DNA from: Choanephora cucurbitarum
Taxonomy: Eukaryota; Mucoromycota; Mucoromycetes; Mucorales; Choanephoraceae
Direction: 5' to 3'
DNA length: 64,000 bases
Assembly (NCBI GenBank): GCA_025331435.1
Contig: JAIWNI010000045.1
Location: forward strand, 1-64,000
A model generated the notes under the pieces. It saw nothing but the letters and a program-made list of their open reading frames with translations, made no database searches and was not told the DNA's origin. The translations under genes were made by a program, and so were the position numbers. This document shows, one piece after another, positions 47,868-60,090 of this stretch. Positions within the stretch are counted from its first letter, which is position 1; each line of letters begins with the position of its first letter.

Positions 47868-49130
47868 TTACTCTTCCATTTCTTCAGGCGAAGCAGGAAG
47901 GGAAGAAACAGAAGGAGAAGCGCAAGCAGTTACGTTGATGCTTCCATTGTGAAGACCAATGGCCATTTGCCTTAATGTTTCAATATCGGCCATATTCAAT
48001 CGATACCGGCCATTGGTCTCATCACCTGGGAATCGAGGCCAAGGGCAGAGAAGGCAAGACTGGCTTTCAGAATTAGGGCTCAACAGACTTACCCAAGGAA
48101 TATGAATGATCTTGTCATTCTTCTTGTATTGCCCTGTATACAACATTATCAGCCATTAGCCTATCGTATTAAATTTACTTACTGTAGAGCCCCAAAACTG
48201 TACTTAAGATGTACTTCCTCAAGTAGGCCTTCTTCTTGCTCTTGGCATCACTGTTTCTACAGTCCAAGGATTCGAAAGAATCAACTTTGAGGTCTTGAAG
48301 ACACTCAAGTGCCCCATAGCTAATTCTTTCCTTTTCTGAAAAATAAAGATGTTAAAGTTAGACAAGTGTTGTAGAGATACTGCATATTAATCATACCTGT
48401 AGAGACAGGAGCAACGTCCTGATCCTTGCGGATTACCATTCGCTGAAATACAGCGTGGGCCACACGATTTCTCAACGCAGAGTTCACTTGCGTTTGAAAG
48501 GCTTCACCAACAGCTATAGTAGTTGTAGCGCATAAGTTATCTACTAGTAAAGTACAAAGTATTTTTAAGTTACTTACCACTGTTTGCATACCATTCAGAT
48601 ACGTCGGGCAGTTCAGTCCTGTCGGTGGCATAAATGATTACTACGTGAGTGTTGAACTCACTTAGTAACCATTTACAGAAGCCTTTCATTTGCTGGATGC
48701 TGTTGGCCAGCAACTGACTCGTCGAGGATTCAGATACCTGAGAAACAGTGCAGTTGAATGCCTGAGTCTCTTTTTCCAACTCGACAAGTTCAGGTGCTTT
48801 CTTGTCAACCAAATCCTTGTAAGTGCGACGAATTTTTTTATAGTCGTCAGGACGTCTAAAATGCAAGCCCTTCTTGCGGCTGTTATGCAAGTATTGTTGC
48901 CATCTGTTTCTTCTTCTTCTTATCTTCAGAGGAACAAAGACAGACTTGACAATAGGGATCATCTGGGGAGCCAGACGACCAACACCATATAACTGGACTT
49001 TCTGTTTGTCTTCTTCAGGGTGATTCTCAAAGAATTTTTTCTGAAGTTCTTCCAATTCTTCCAAGTAGCTCTTAAGGTGAGGCTTTTCTTGTAGCGTTTG
49101 TTCTGATGGGGTGAAGAGTTTAGCAATCAT
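47868..49130 (-). CDS. KDZ-associated gene of unknown function, 371 aa, 4 exons
   Basis: Exons on the minus strand are 49130-48578, 48540-48397, 48335-48183 and 48133-47868. All junctions are GT..AG with matching phase, and the total is 1,116 nt, exactly 371 codons plus stop. The ATG at 49,130 is the first in frame and follows a pyrimidine-rich run; it lies only 70 bp inside the right terminal repeat, so the promoter probably lies in the repeat. Visible features: a Glu/Lys-rich helical N-terminus (about 10-50), a basic patch KIRRRRNRWQQYL (about 82-95), a Lys-rich segment, LRNRVAHAVFQRM in exon 2, and CLLCPWPRF followed by a Ser-rich acidic end. No known domain is recognised. A DNA-binding or regulatory partner of the transposase is possible but unproven. 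It is intact, unlike most genes here. Confidence 0.8.
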
Positions 49131-49197
49131 TTTCGAAAAATAACAGGGACGAGAAAAGAGAAGGCTTGTAAAAATAGGCACAGTGCAAGACTTTTGC

Positions 49198-49373
49198 TGT
49201 TTAATTTCGAAGCCAGATCAGAATAGGTTTAAGCAGGTAAATAAACTTTTTGTATGGTAAATAAACTTTTTGTATGGTAAATAATTTTTTCTTGCAACGT
49301 TAGCAGGTAAATAAATTTATTTACCAGCAATATTTTTTTGCTAGATTTGCAACGGAGAAATAAATACTAGGTG
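49198..49373 (-). repeat. KDZ terminal inverted repeat, right
   Basis: Complement of 42,244-42,419 with one mismatch. It ends in ctaggtg next to the target duplication and lies directly upstream of the 371-aa gene. Confidence 0.95.
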
Positions 49374-49381
49374 GATCCACC
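49374..49381. repeat. Target site duplication, right (gatccacc)
   Basis: Second copy of the 8-bp target duplication, continuing into ccgcccatgttacat as in the unoccupied left-arm site. Confidence 0.95.
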
Positions 49382-51663
49382 CCGCCCATGTTACATAATT
49401 GCTTTTTTTTGTTTTCAGTGTTGCATTCAATCATTTGAAAATCTTGGTTAATTTAGAGATAGGAGAGAGTATATTCAATCATTTTATACTTTGCTGGCAG
49501 TGAATATGAACAACATTGTTACTTTTTCGAGCTCAATGTATTGGTGCATGTAGCTACAAGTTAGTTAGAATATAACATGCTACTATGTGTTTGGCTGAAA
49601 TAAGATTGGCAGCTATCATTAGCGTTCCTACACTTCTAGTAGATTAAAGGGAAAGAGCGTTTATAGGGTGCTACATTGTACTCTAGCTTTGATTTGGCAT
49701 GGTGTGTTATAGGTTCATACTGTTAAACACTTTGTGACTACACCTAGTATTGTGTGGTGAAGTATACTGCCACATCAATTAAATGTGACTTTTCTCTCAA
49801 AAATCAAGCCAATCATTCATTCTCATCTATTCAATTTGTACAAAAGTATGCGAGTTCCATTTGTTCTCTGTAGCTACAAATAGCCACTACTTGTCATTGG
49901 TACATGTAGTCTACACCCATCAGAACACTTGGCTATATCACGCATTTTGTAGCTACCTACAACACTAAACTTGGAATACAAAAAGGCAAAAAGTAGCAAT
50001 TATGGAATGAAATGACAAATGTAAATATGGCAACTTTTTTTTATTGATTTTCTATTTTCCAAATGTTTGAAAGAGGAAGGAGAGAAATAAATATAAAGTT
50101 TTCAGGCTCAGCAAGTTGAGAGTCATCTATGCTCAGACACGCTTTTTTTTGTTTTTCTTTTTTGCTCATGCTTTACTGGCTTATCCTACTAGTGATCAGC
50201 AAATATATACAATAGTGCTTATATAGTGCATCATATATCACAGCAACACAGTCGCATGTATTCACTAGTGTCAGTGACATGGACCTTGTCCCAGGCCTTA
50301 CTTGCTCGAGTGAGTTTGCCTCATCTCTGTTCCAGATCAGCAACATGTTTGTCATCGTCACGGAAGAAGGTCGAGAAGACTGTCTGTTTGAGCTCTACTC
50401 GTATTAGTATCAATGACTTTAGCTTACAGAGGTAGAAAAAGGTATTGGTGTTTGGGTTTTTTTTTGCTTTGGCCTTTTTCATGTCATTTAGAGCTTTATC
50501 AGGCTGTGTTTACAGGCATGAAAGAAATAGATTCATGCAAATGTCACTGCAAATGAGTATGCTGAACATGCACATACAAGACAAAGACATAGGTACAAGA
50601 CATCACAGCTTTTGATACAATAGCAACAACAAGGAGGGTACATAAGGTGTGTATAACATATGAGCATACTCTTAATGGCATATATATATATATATACTAT
50701 CTGCAAATTTAGACTAATTGTTGATGATTACAAAAGCTACTTCACTCAGCAAACCAAGTAGATACATCACAGAAAGAATAGCAATGAAGCCATCACAAAC
50801 AATGTAAACATTGAGAACAATGAAGCCATCACAAACAATGAAACAATCAAGATCAATGAAATCATGCTTTGACTAATACATCATAGAATAGATTTGGCCC
50901 TTCAAATTAAAAGAATTGGTGAAAGTGGTATTATGCAGTTGTGTTATCAGCCCAGTAACTAGTGATAGATGTTGTAGTTATAACCTAATTGACATGCATC
51001 AAGCTTATCAGTGGCAATAACAAAAAAAAGAGTGACACATATAGACATACGTTATGTTGGACGCTTTCTTTATGTTTATTCATATTATCTCTCCTATCAT
51101 AGCGCAAGTGTCTATATGACAGAGATTCCATTGTTGTACCTTGTTATTTGCAGACACTGAATGTACTGATTGTCATGACTTGGTTTGAGAGATGGTACAC
51201 TAATATACTGATAGTACGGTCAGAGAACAACAGAAGGAAAAGAAACAGCAGCTAGTAAAAGGTAGTGACGAGATTGAGTATGGCTGTGCCCACTTGACGT
51301 ATTTCCTTACTGCTACTGACATTATTACCGATGATATACTCAGCATGATAGGATTTGGCACGGGGATTATAGCTTATGGCTTCTGACTTGTGGCTTATGA
51401 TATAAAAATAAAAATCATCAAAAACAATGAAACCAATTTTACTGTATTCAATTTGTAAATAGATGATTATTTTTATTGCTACTTAGTATAAGTACACACA
51501 TCAGACTATACCCAGATACCTTACACCAGATACTTGACACCAGATAATCGACACTAGATACTTGACTCCAATTAGATCATACTCGCTTACACCATTTACT
51601 TAATCTATATCCTATTTTCAGCCTTTGGTTTCGCTTTCTGTTTTACGAAAAGCTACTCACAGG

Positions 51664-52324
51664 AGTAGCCGCGTGAAGGCAGCTGACCATGTACTCCCAC
51701 ACCAACCTCCATCCAGGCCTCTGCTCTCCACTGGCAGCAGCTAGCACAAGACTTCGACAATTAAAGTGTATTACTAGGACATGGCTGTCAAAACCCGCAT
51801 CATCGAATGGTGGCGTCTACTATGGCGCACTCAGTTAGCGGACCGGCCTCGCACAACCATAGATTATGGAGCCATGAGCATTCTAGCGAGAGTGGACAGC
51901 CGCCGTTCGTGATCAAAAGGTGAGAAAAGACAACCTATAGGGCTTTTAGTACAGAGCTACGTAAAAGCAAGAGACAAAAAGTGATAGGCTGTACTTACTT
52001 TTTTCCTGTAATATTTCCGGACCTTCTTAGATTGGTGAAAGTTGTGCAGGACTTATAGAAAAAAAAGAAAGAAAGAGGAAGAGAAAGGAAAGTACAACTT
52101 ACCTTGACGCGATGAGTTGATTTAACGAAAAAAAAAAATGATAGCGAAAGAAAAAAAAGGAAAAGAAAAGAGAGGAAAATGAATCAAAAGAGAAATAAGG
52201 AGGATAACGCGATTAAACTGTCTTTTCGATTTGTTTTAACCCGCAACGATTGAGCAAAATTGAGCTAATCGAATGCACGCTTCTGACTTTTGATTTTTGG
52301 ACGACCAAAACTAATAGAAAAACG
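51664..52324. other. Linker between Y and W-X in the right arm
   Basis: Inverted copy of 22,566-23,231, including the mirrored CT tract and splice-site-like sequence (acttaccttg, near 52,098-52,107). There are several substitutions relative to the left arm. No gene is recognised. Confidence 0.5.
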
Positions 52325-55300
52325 AAATATATTCATCCTAAATACGCATTGCTTGGGTATTAGATCTGAAAGCCACAAGAAAATAAAAGAGAAAGAAAAA
52401 GAACAAACAAAACTACAGTCTACTGGTATATGAAACCAAGTGCATATCAGGCAAGAGTCATCATAGAATAGTGTATGTATAGAGTTTACGAGATGGCATA
52501 AAGAGTACAAGCCCCGAAAGCAAATTAACGGCTGAATAGATTATTATCAGGCAAATGGCCAAATAACAAGTCAGAATTCACTAAAAATGCAAATCATGTG
52601 GAGATGATAAAGCATAAAGTCCTTCGTAGACAGTATGCTATAGTACAAACAACTAGCAACACAATGAAAAATAAAACGATAGAAAAAGAAGTACCAGGCA
52701 AAAAAAAAATATGGCCAATATATACTGATCCAATATCTTTTATTTTCCAAAGCAATACTGATGCTGTTATGATACTACAACGTAAAGTAACATGTGCTCG
52801 AATACAGTCACATGCAATGCAACTATCACTCTGATAATTTCATCTTACAACATGTCTTGACTATCTTTGCCCACCAGTCTAAGGCATGATGTAGTTACAG
52901 TGCACAATTCACTTGCATCTAATGTAGTCTGTATAAGCTGATCTATAGTGTAATCCAAAATGTCGATCAAAAGTACACGACCATACAGATACACTTTTAT
53001 CCCCATCAACAACATGACATGCATGATACTTTTGCCAGTGATGTGTCCAAACAAGGTTCCATCAGATAAATCTAGAGAAGCAAGTCCTTTGTTTTTCTTG
53101 AGTCAGCCATGTTGCTATCCATACTCATATATGTTCATTTATATCAGCCAGTTACATTGTATTTCCTTACATGATATGTGCAATGGACATTCTGTGCAAA
53201 CAACTAGTTGTCTGCATCTCTCTGCTCTGAATCTACCATCATCACTCTCTTTACCTGCAACACATTGTATTCCCTGATTACAGCTTGTTGTTTGCTATAT
53301 TGTCTTTGTATCTCGTGCATTCATTCGCCAAGCTGTGTACTCGCAACTGCCTATGTTTAATAATCCTTTTGTGTATACACCGTATCGCCATCTTGACATA
53401 CATCATCCAAGGCATGCATTCCTCTCTCTTTTTTTTCGTTTTGCTGTCATGACTTGAGACATAGCTATGTGCATGCAACACTTACGCTTTGTATATGTAT
53501 TCCAGCTTACAGATCAGTACCTGCCATGGACTCATGTTGGTCCTCACTCTGACCAGGATCTTGCCATCTGGTGTCATCACGAAGGTTGAGCTAGCCTAAA
53601 AGAAAAGTGGTCAGCGCTTTCTGTGTATGACCCTGACTTTGCATAACTTACTATGGCTGTTGTATATAAAGGGCTGGTAAAAGTAAAAGAAAGCTATGTC
53701 AGAACTGCCATAGGCAGGACAAAAGACAGAACACGCACTGAAACTCTAAATCAAACTCCGTCGGAAATTAAAATAACAGCCCAGCAGATTACAGTGTTGT
53801 GTAACTGACAACGACATGATCGTGTCTTCCGGAAGCTCTGATGAGCTGAAGCAAAAGCAAGACAATGGTATACAAGTGTTAAGCAGTACAAGTAGAGCAG
53901 CAAGGCAAAGCAAAAAGGAGGATAAGAAGAAGAACAAAGAAAAGTCAGCCCGAAGGATCAGATGTTTGAGCGGATCCCTGATCAGGTCAATGACTGATCC
54001 CAGAGTGTGGGTTGCTCGGATGCACAACTTGTCAGTGGTATACATCAGAGACGTAAGAGTCAGAGTAAAGCAACATGAGCAACGAAAAGGATTCTAAAAA
54101 AGAAAAGAAACCTGTGAAACAAGAAACCATCACAGTCTCATGGGTTACAAACGAGGATAGGTGCAAGTGATGGAACGCATGGGTAATACAAGAGATGCAA
54201 TGAGTAGAGTAGGGCTAACAAGCATGATAACGAGAATTGTCTAGACGAGTTAGAAATGCGGTGAGAAAGAAGTAACATAATTTGAAAATAATTGAATCTA
54301 ATTGGGACACTTGGATCCAGTGAGGTACATCATGATGATTAGAGACATTTCATTGTCGGATGATAAAGGTATTCGCGTATATATATATGATTGAAGCAAT
54401 AATGATATCGTGCTAGAACAAGGTTCAATGAAGCCTCATCCATTGTAACAACAGTCTTGACCTCACTTTATCCAGAATAGCTGCTTTCTGAGATTGACTC
54501 GAATGGTGTCAGCCATATGCAGGCTCAACCTATCATTTAGTCTTTTGCAATTTCCAATCGTCTCAGTTTTCTTGTTCAGCCGTTGATCAACATAATCAGG
54601 TCTCGTTGCAATAGTATCAGCAGTATAGCATATATCGTCGAGGAAACCTCTGCCAAAATAAGCACTCCTAATACAGCAGTCTGATCAATGTAAGTGTGTT
54701 TGGTTTGCAGATGTGCTCATTATAAAGGCACAACTTTCAGGGATATGAGCACTCTCAAAAAAAGTGACTAGAATAATGAGACCGTAAAGAACAATGAAAT
54801 GACACAGAACAGCAAAGTGTTAAAGAATAATGAAACCTGTGACTGAAATGACTACAATGACCAAAATAATTACAGTAAAGCCAAAAGGCTTATGTAAAAC
54901 AATAAAGAGCACATAATCCATCATACTAATGGGTTTTGCTAAAATCAGCAATAGCAATGTCAAATACACAAGTACAGAGTCTAGGTAGAAAGAGAACCCC
55001 AAAGTCATCTCACAGACTACAGTAAGTGAAACAAGCTCCACTGTATTACTTTGACCAAACATGCATATACAACTGGATGAGATGAATGAGCAAGATGCCA
55101 TAATACATATATATGCTAGAAGGTGAAAAGTACAAGCCTAATGTTTACAACCATATCATGTGTAATAAGCACATTATAGATTTAGCATGATCATAGCCAT
55201 TTATCATTGTCAGCTTGTTATAAAGACATGTCATAAGATCTGTTGAGCTATCTGCCATTGACAAATATCAATGGTCTTTGTATACAAGTACCTGTCATCT

Positions 55301-56372
55301 CTAACAAGAGGCCATCCGGTAACCAATAAAGACAATAGCTGCGCCGCTTACTCTACTTGATCATTTTGGACACAAATGATGGTCATTACTGGGTGTCGAG
55401 TGATTGACTGGCTAAGCCTACTAACAAGCTAGCAACTATCCTTGTGCTAGTGTGGTATCTGAAGCATTCTGAACACTTTCCGTATACATGTAAGGATGTG
55501 TATTACTGGTGGCCATAGCGTGCTGTACAAAGATTGCCACAAACCCTTAACAAAAAGCACCAAGTCATTACTTTGTTACGAAAAAAGAAACAAAAAAGAT
55601 TTGCTTTTGTACAAATCATCAAGTGCTTCTCTGTAAAAAGGCGTTCCTTGGGCCTATCTTCAAGGTCAAAAACTATTTCAAGGTGATAAAAATAGAAATA
55701 GTTTGAAAAAGGCATCTCCACACACATTTTGCAAACACATAATTTTACTTGTGGTATGAAAATTATTCATTTAAACATTTTGGCCTAATTTGCATCGGCT
55801 TGATTAAACTAGATACCAAACCAATTCCACCTTGAAACATTATTTTCTCCATACCTATTCATCTGGATGCAACTCTACAATATCACAGAAATAAAGCAGA
55901 ATTATCTCTTTCAGATGGTGTGCAAAACGTAATTGATCATATTTGAGGGCCATCCAAGGCTTTTTGTGGAGGGGTCCATTCAGGGTCAAGTGAGAGCTTT
56001 TGAGTTACAAGGGGGATTATAGCCGCTGATTGAGCTAGAGCTCAACATCATTACATGAAATACAAACTTTGGCTGTTTACAGCGATTTGGTTGTGCGTGA
56101 TGGTGGTGCTGCTGTTGTCTGTTAAATCAATCAGCTTGTCAAGTAGAACACAAGAGTATATATGGTCATTAGTGTTGACCTGATACGGCTATCCCACCAA
56201 ATCACTCATCAGCCAAGTGCCAACAGAGGATAAGGCGACGTAAATAAGCTGATTCCTGTACAATATAGAGATTAGATGTCAGTATCTACTGAGTAGGGCT
56301 ACAAAAGAATGAGACATGAGTTGGATTGTGGACAGGCTGAGTGATGTATAATCTGTATACAGTCAGACAAAA
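52325..56372 (+). repeat. Family W-X repeat, copy 3 (outer right arm)
   Basis: It runs from tcctaaatacgcattgct to gtatacagtcagac, the same limits as copy 1, and is complementary to copy 2. It contains aagaacaatgaaatgacaca (54,788), one of the caatgaa-type motifs shared with family Y. No conserved frame. Confidence 0.8.
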
Positions 56373-58240
56373 GAACAACTTGTGGGTATGATATTCCACA
56401 AAGTCACGGTTGTCATAATCCAAACCACACAACTTTTCATTATACCTCTCATTTCGCTTTATATTTCCGTTAAACATAATGCAACATGCTCAATTAAAGC
56501 ATACAAACTAAGGTTTATATGATTTAATCTGCTGAAGAATGGTTGAACTTGCCAACAAAGTACGAGAAAGTCTCACATTTCTACTTTCGAATTTGGATCA
56601 AGTAACTTAGAAATCTTCGAGATCGTGGTACTATTGAGCAAAAAGAAGGCTATAAAATACCCCAAAAAACTTAACGAGCCTTGAAAAAGACGATTTCGGC
56701 GTATTGTTAAAAGTAGTCCAAACACAGTTTTCTTTTAGGCAATTCCAGCCTCGGATGGCCTTTAATGAAGCATTTGACTTAGATTGACATCAGGTGAATA
56801 GCAAGCTTAGTAAAATAAAAAAAGGGTGCAGTCAGATATTCTTAAATGATAAGCAGCCAACAATAGACATCAGTTTGCCAAAGAGCAATCAAGTCAGACT
56901 ACGTGTCAGTAAAGAAAGGCAATATAAACAAACGAGTTCATCTATCAGATTAGAGCAAATGTCAGAAAGAGAAAGGCTTGGCAACGATGCTCTGAAAAGT
57001 ACAAATAGGCTTACATGGAGGCACCATCTAAAATTCGCTGGATCTTAGTACTAATCTGGGTGCTATTTGTGGATGAAGTATGACTTTTTCTTTACTGATT
57101 ATGTCTATAAAGCAAGCTGACAAAGCATTCCAAATGCCATCTCAATAAAGCACACTACATCAATCCACCGAGTCGAAACCGCTAAAAGCTGAAGGATAAC
57201 TCATGGGATTGTAAAAATAAAGCGGCTTGCTCAATCACTAGATCCAAACTACTAAACTGCTTTTGAAAACTGTTGGAAACAGAATCAAGAAGAGCTCTAT
57301 TGACACACTTGTTCAGATCATGCCAAGCTGCATGCAGTTGTTCTATGATACAAAGAGTGACCCAACAAAATATCAGCTGCTTCATACATCACTTATTGCT
57401 CTTTTTTTTCGTGGTTTTGTTTAAAGTGTTTTTTGAACTTATGTGTAGGAGAAGACCTTGGAAAAAGTTGTTTCTGTTAAGAACAACAGGAGATAAACAA
57501 AGACGCAATACAGTTCTTTGATTGAAACGACCATGTTGGGCAAATCATATCATCTTCTTCTCGTTTGGCTTCTCATGTCGAACTCTCTGGTAGGCAACCT
57601 GTTTACGATTTTAAGTTGTTGTGAGTGATATCAGTGGTGCTTTGTTCAGTTAGGTTTAGTGTTAAACTAAAAGATACATGAATTGATACCTAACATGCTA
57701 TTTGATGCTTAAAATGACATTTCTAAACTAGAATCATTATTCATGCAAACCAGCGTTTAGTCTCTATTTAGTGCTTCATGAGGCTATCAGATTACTTGCA
57801 TTATACTTTGTAGGAATAGACTAACTCGTGAGATTACCTGCTTTTTTTCTGTTTTTCTTCTTTTTTTTCATTTTAATCAAAATCAAAATTTGATACTCTA
57901 TGATATCGAACATTTGCTTTTGTGGGGCTTATTTAGCCAATAGAATTCTATGTTTACACAACAAGCAAAAAGCGATAGTGTATCTGACAACCATTAGCAT
58001 GATATGATAAAGAAAATTCTGATAATTTGAGCTTACTTAAAGATACAAGCTTGCAATATAGGTGAAATAATACAAGTAGTCAAAGGAAAAGAAAAGTAAG
58101 AAATTAAAATGAAACGAAAAATAAGCGACCAAAAAGGGTAAGCAAAGGAATACCAATAAAAGCAAAAACGCAGTGTGAAACGAAAAATTAATAAGAGTGA
58201 AAGAAGGAAGAGACATAGTGACAAAACGAAAAAATAGTAT
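56373..58240. other. Stretch without a confident gene
   Basis: ORFs of 84 codons (56,794-57,048, plus) and 67 codons (57,182-57,385, minus, with a signal-like N-terminus) are not recognised. A short ATG frame at 57,534 followed by gtaggc could be a first exon but has no downstream support. Confidence 0.4.
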
Positions 58241-58249
58241 CAAAAATAA

Positions 58250-58392
58250 TGATAGGGGTGGGGGGACCTCTTCAACCCACCTGTCGATTCTTCTTCTGAC
58301 CGCAAATCCCCCTAATGTTTGCAGCCGACAAGATTCGAACTCAGGGCAGTTGATTGCTAAGCACGACGCTTAACCATCGAGCCAAAGAAGCC
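58250..58392 (-). mobile_element. tRNA-derived SINE-like element
   Basis: On the minus strand, 58,392-58,321 reads like a decayed tRNA: an A-box tggctcgatgg, an anticodon-like gcttagcaa, and a B-box gagttcgaatc about 35 nt later. The acceptor and T stems no longer pair, so it is not a working tRNA. The anticodon region resembles Ala (AGC). It is followed by an unrelated GC-richer body ending in a C-run (ggtccccccacccc). Internal pol III boxes plus an unrelated body are typical of SINEs. A simple pseudo-tRNA is the alternative. Confidence 0.5.
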
Positions 58393-58959
58393 TGTTGATT
58401 TTACTCGGAAAATCAGCTGATGGGTAAAAATGAGCTATCCTGACAGCCAATGAGATTGCTCCGTCCCGTAAATTGCCTTTTCTGTCAGTATCTGGCTTAT
58501 TTTTGGTTCCTTTTTCTTGACCATTTAGGATGATGATCATAACAAACTATAGGTGTTGGAGATCCATCTAGTTGAGCATGATATGCTTAGCATAGCTTCA
58601 TTGATTTGTAAGTTTGTTGGAGTGTTTTATTTGTTGCCCTCATTCAATTTGTTCGTAATTTGTACACCCGAGTGTGTTTTGTAGCCTATGTCAGTGTCGA
58701 GTGCACTGCATGATACAAAGAGTGAACTCAGAGAGCGCACTAATCTTTCACAAGGCATAGTCATATCAGTTTCAAATGAGATGTTGTGGGTATTTATTAC
58801 ACCTGCCTAAGCATAATAAAGCAACACGCTTTCGGTACTACCACAAATATCTGCATTAAAATGAGATGTGTTTTTTAGCTGGATACATGTATGAGTTGAA
58901 ATGCAACAACAAAGTTCGCAATGTCAAGACAATAGAGTAGAATATGTTTCAGCAGTTTT
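58393..58959. other. Stretch without a recognisable gene
   Basis: No ORF of note and no match to the repeats seen elsewhere in the window. Confidence 0.4.
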
Positions 58960-59790
58960 GGAACCGAGTAGAGTAAGCGATGCAGCTATTGTCTTCACTG
59001 ATTACTAGATGGCTCTTGTTAGGGTTGAAAGGCACCTATTCACAGAGATCATAAATATTCATCAATAGCAGATAACTCGCTTAATTCAGTGCCACGTCTC
59101 GATGACAAGCTAACAATGGTGAATGACTGTGTCTGTACTGAAGTCGTACTGTAGCCAACATAGTTGGTATCCTTGTAGACAACAGGTTTATGGGTATAGC
59201 CTTCGAATATGTACATGCACTATGACATTTTGACTCATTCATCTCATTCAGTTGTATATGCATGTTTGGTTAAAGTAATATAGTGAAGCTTGTTTCGCTT
59301 ACTGTAGTCTGTGAGATGAATTTGGGGTTCTCTTTCTATCTAGACTCTGTACTTGTGTATTTGACATTGCTATTGCGGATTTTAGCATAACCTATTAGTA
59401 TGATGGATTATGTGCTCTTCATTGTTTTACATAAGTCCTTTCGGTTTTACTCTAATTATTTTGGTCATTGTAGTTATTTCAGTCACTAGGTTTCATTGTT
59501 TCATTAGGCACTTTGCTGTTCTGTGCCATTTTATTGTTCTTTGCAGTTTCATTACTAGAGTCTCTTTTTTGAGAGCAATAATGTTCTTATGAATAAGCAC
59601 TTTTACATTAAACACTCTTATATGAAAAGGACTGTTTTATTATATATGCAGGCTTTAGCATAGGTTTTATCAACAGCCTATACTATACTGTTGACACAAT
59701 TACAAAACATGCCAATTTGGTTGATCAGTGAGTGAATGAAAACAGTCTGAACTCAATACATGATGGAAGGTAACTGAATGGTAGGTTAGT
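58960..59790 (-). repeat. Family X fragment, copy next to Y copy F
   Basis: It matches 19,500-20,360 in the same orientation, including gtgaagcttgtttcgcttac (59,283) and tcattgtagttatttcagtc. It runs to the start of Y copy F at about 59,790. Confidence 0.65.
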
Positions 59791-59976
59791 GATGTAGTGT
59801 CAAGCATCTGGTGTCAATTGTCTTGCTCTAAGTATTTAGTGTCAATTATATGATAATTGTGTTGCAGACAACATATGCCTGCTACTAATAAAAAGTCATA
59901 TTTATAGAAATAAACAGTCAAATGAGTTTTAATGTCTTTATAGTCTTTATCGTCGTTATCGTCTTTATTTTAAGCT

Positions 59977-60090
59977 GTAATTCATAACTCATAATCCATA
60001 ATCCATAATCCTTAACTCCTGATCCATAATTCATAATCTATAATTTATGATCTATAATTTATAAATCATGATTCATGATCTATAAGCCAT
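59977..60090. repeat. Degenerate 9-10-bp tandem array (ataatccat-type)
   Basis: About a dozen variants of cataatccat, tataatttat and ataagccat in a row. In other Y copies this place holds only two or three cataagc units, so the array is an expansion in copy F. Confidence 0.75.

Larger units (their letters stand above)
42244..49373 (-). mobile_element. Complete KDZ (Kyakuja-Dileera-Zisupton) DNA transposon, 7,130 bp
   Basis: It is bounded by cacctag...ctaggtg with 176-bp inverted repeats and a perfect 8-bp target duplication. It carries two genes on the minus strand: an upstream 371-aa gene of unknown function and a 12-exon transposase with KDZ catalytic motifs. KDZ elements are cut-and-paste DNA transposons known from fungi, algae and animals, with an RNase H-like transposase. 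The element interrupts Y copy E, only in the right arm, so it inserted after the inverted duplication or was lost from the other arm. The empty-site comparison favours insertion after duplication. No other copy or fragment was seen in the window. Confidence 0.93.
40871..51663 (+). mobile_element. Family Y repeat, copy E, split by the KDZ element
   Basis: One end is at 40,871 (agtgtcaagtacctaatgtc, then tatctgg). The other end has cagatacttgacaccagata and tagatacttgac (about 51,530-51,563), followed by the shared flank to 51,663. About 3.6 kb of Y sequence remains after removing the KDZ element and one MITE. It corresponds to copy B in inverted orientation. It is the most complete Y copy here, since both termini are present. 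Confidence 0.65.

Noticed and set aside
49131..49181. Longer start for the KDZ-associated gene at 49,181
   Set aside because: The codon there is GTG, unlikely as a fungal start. The first in-frame ATG is at 49,130.
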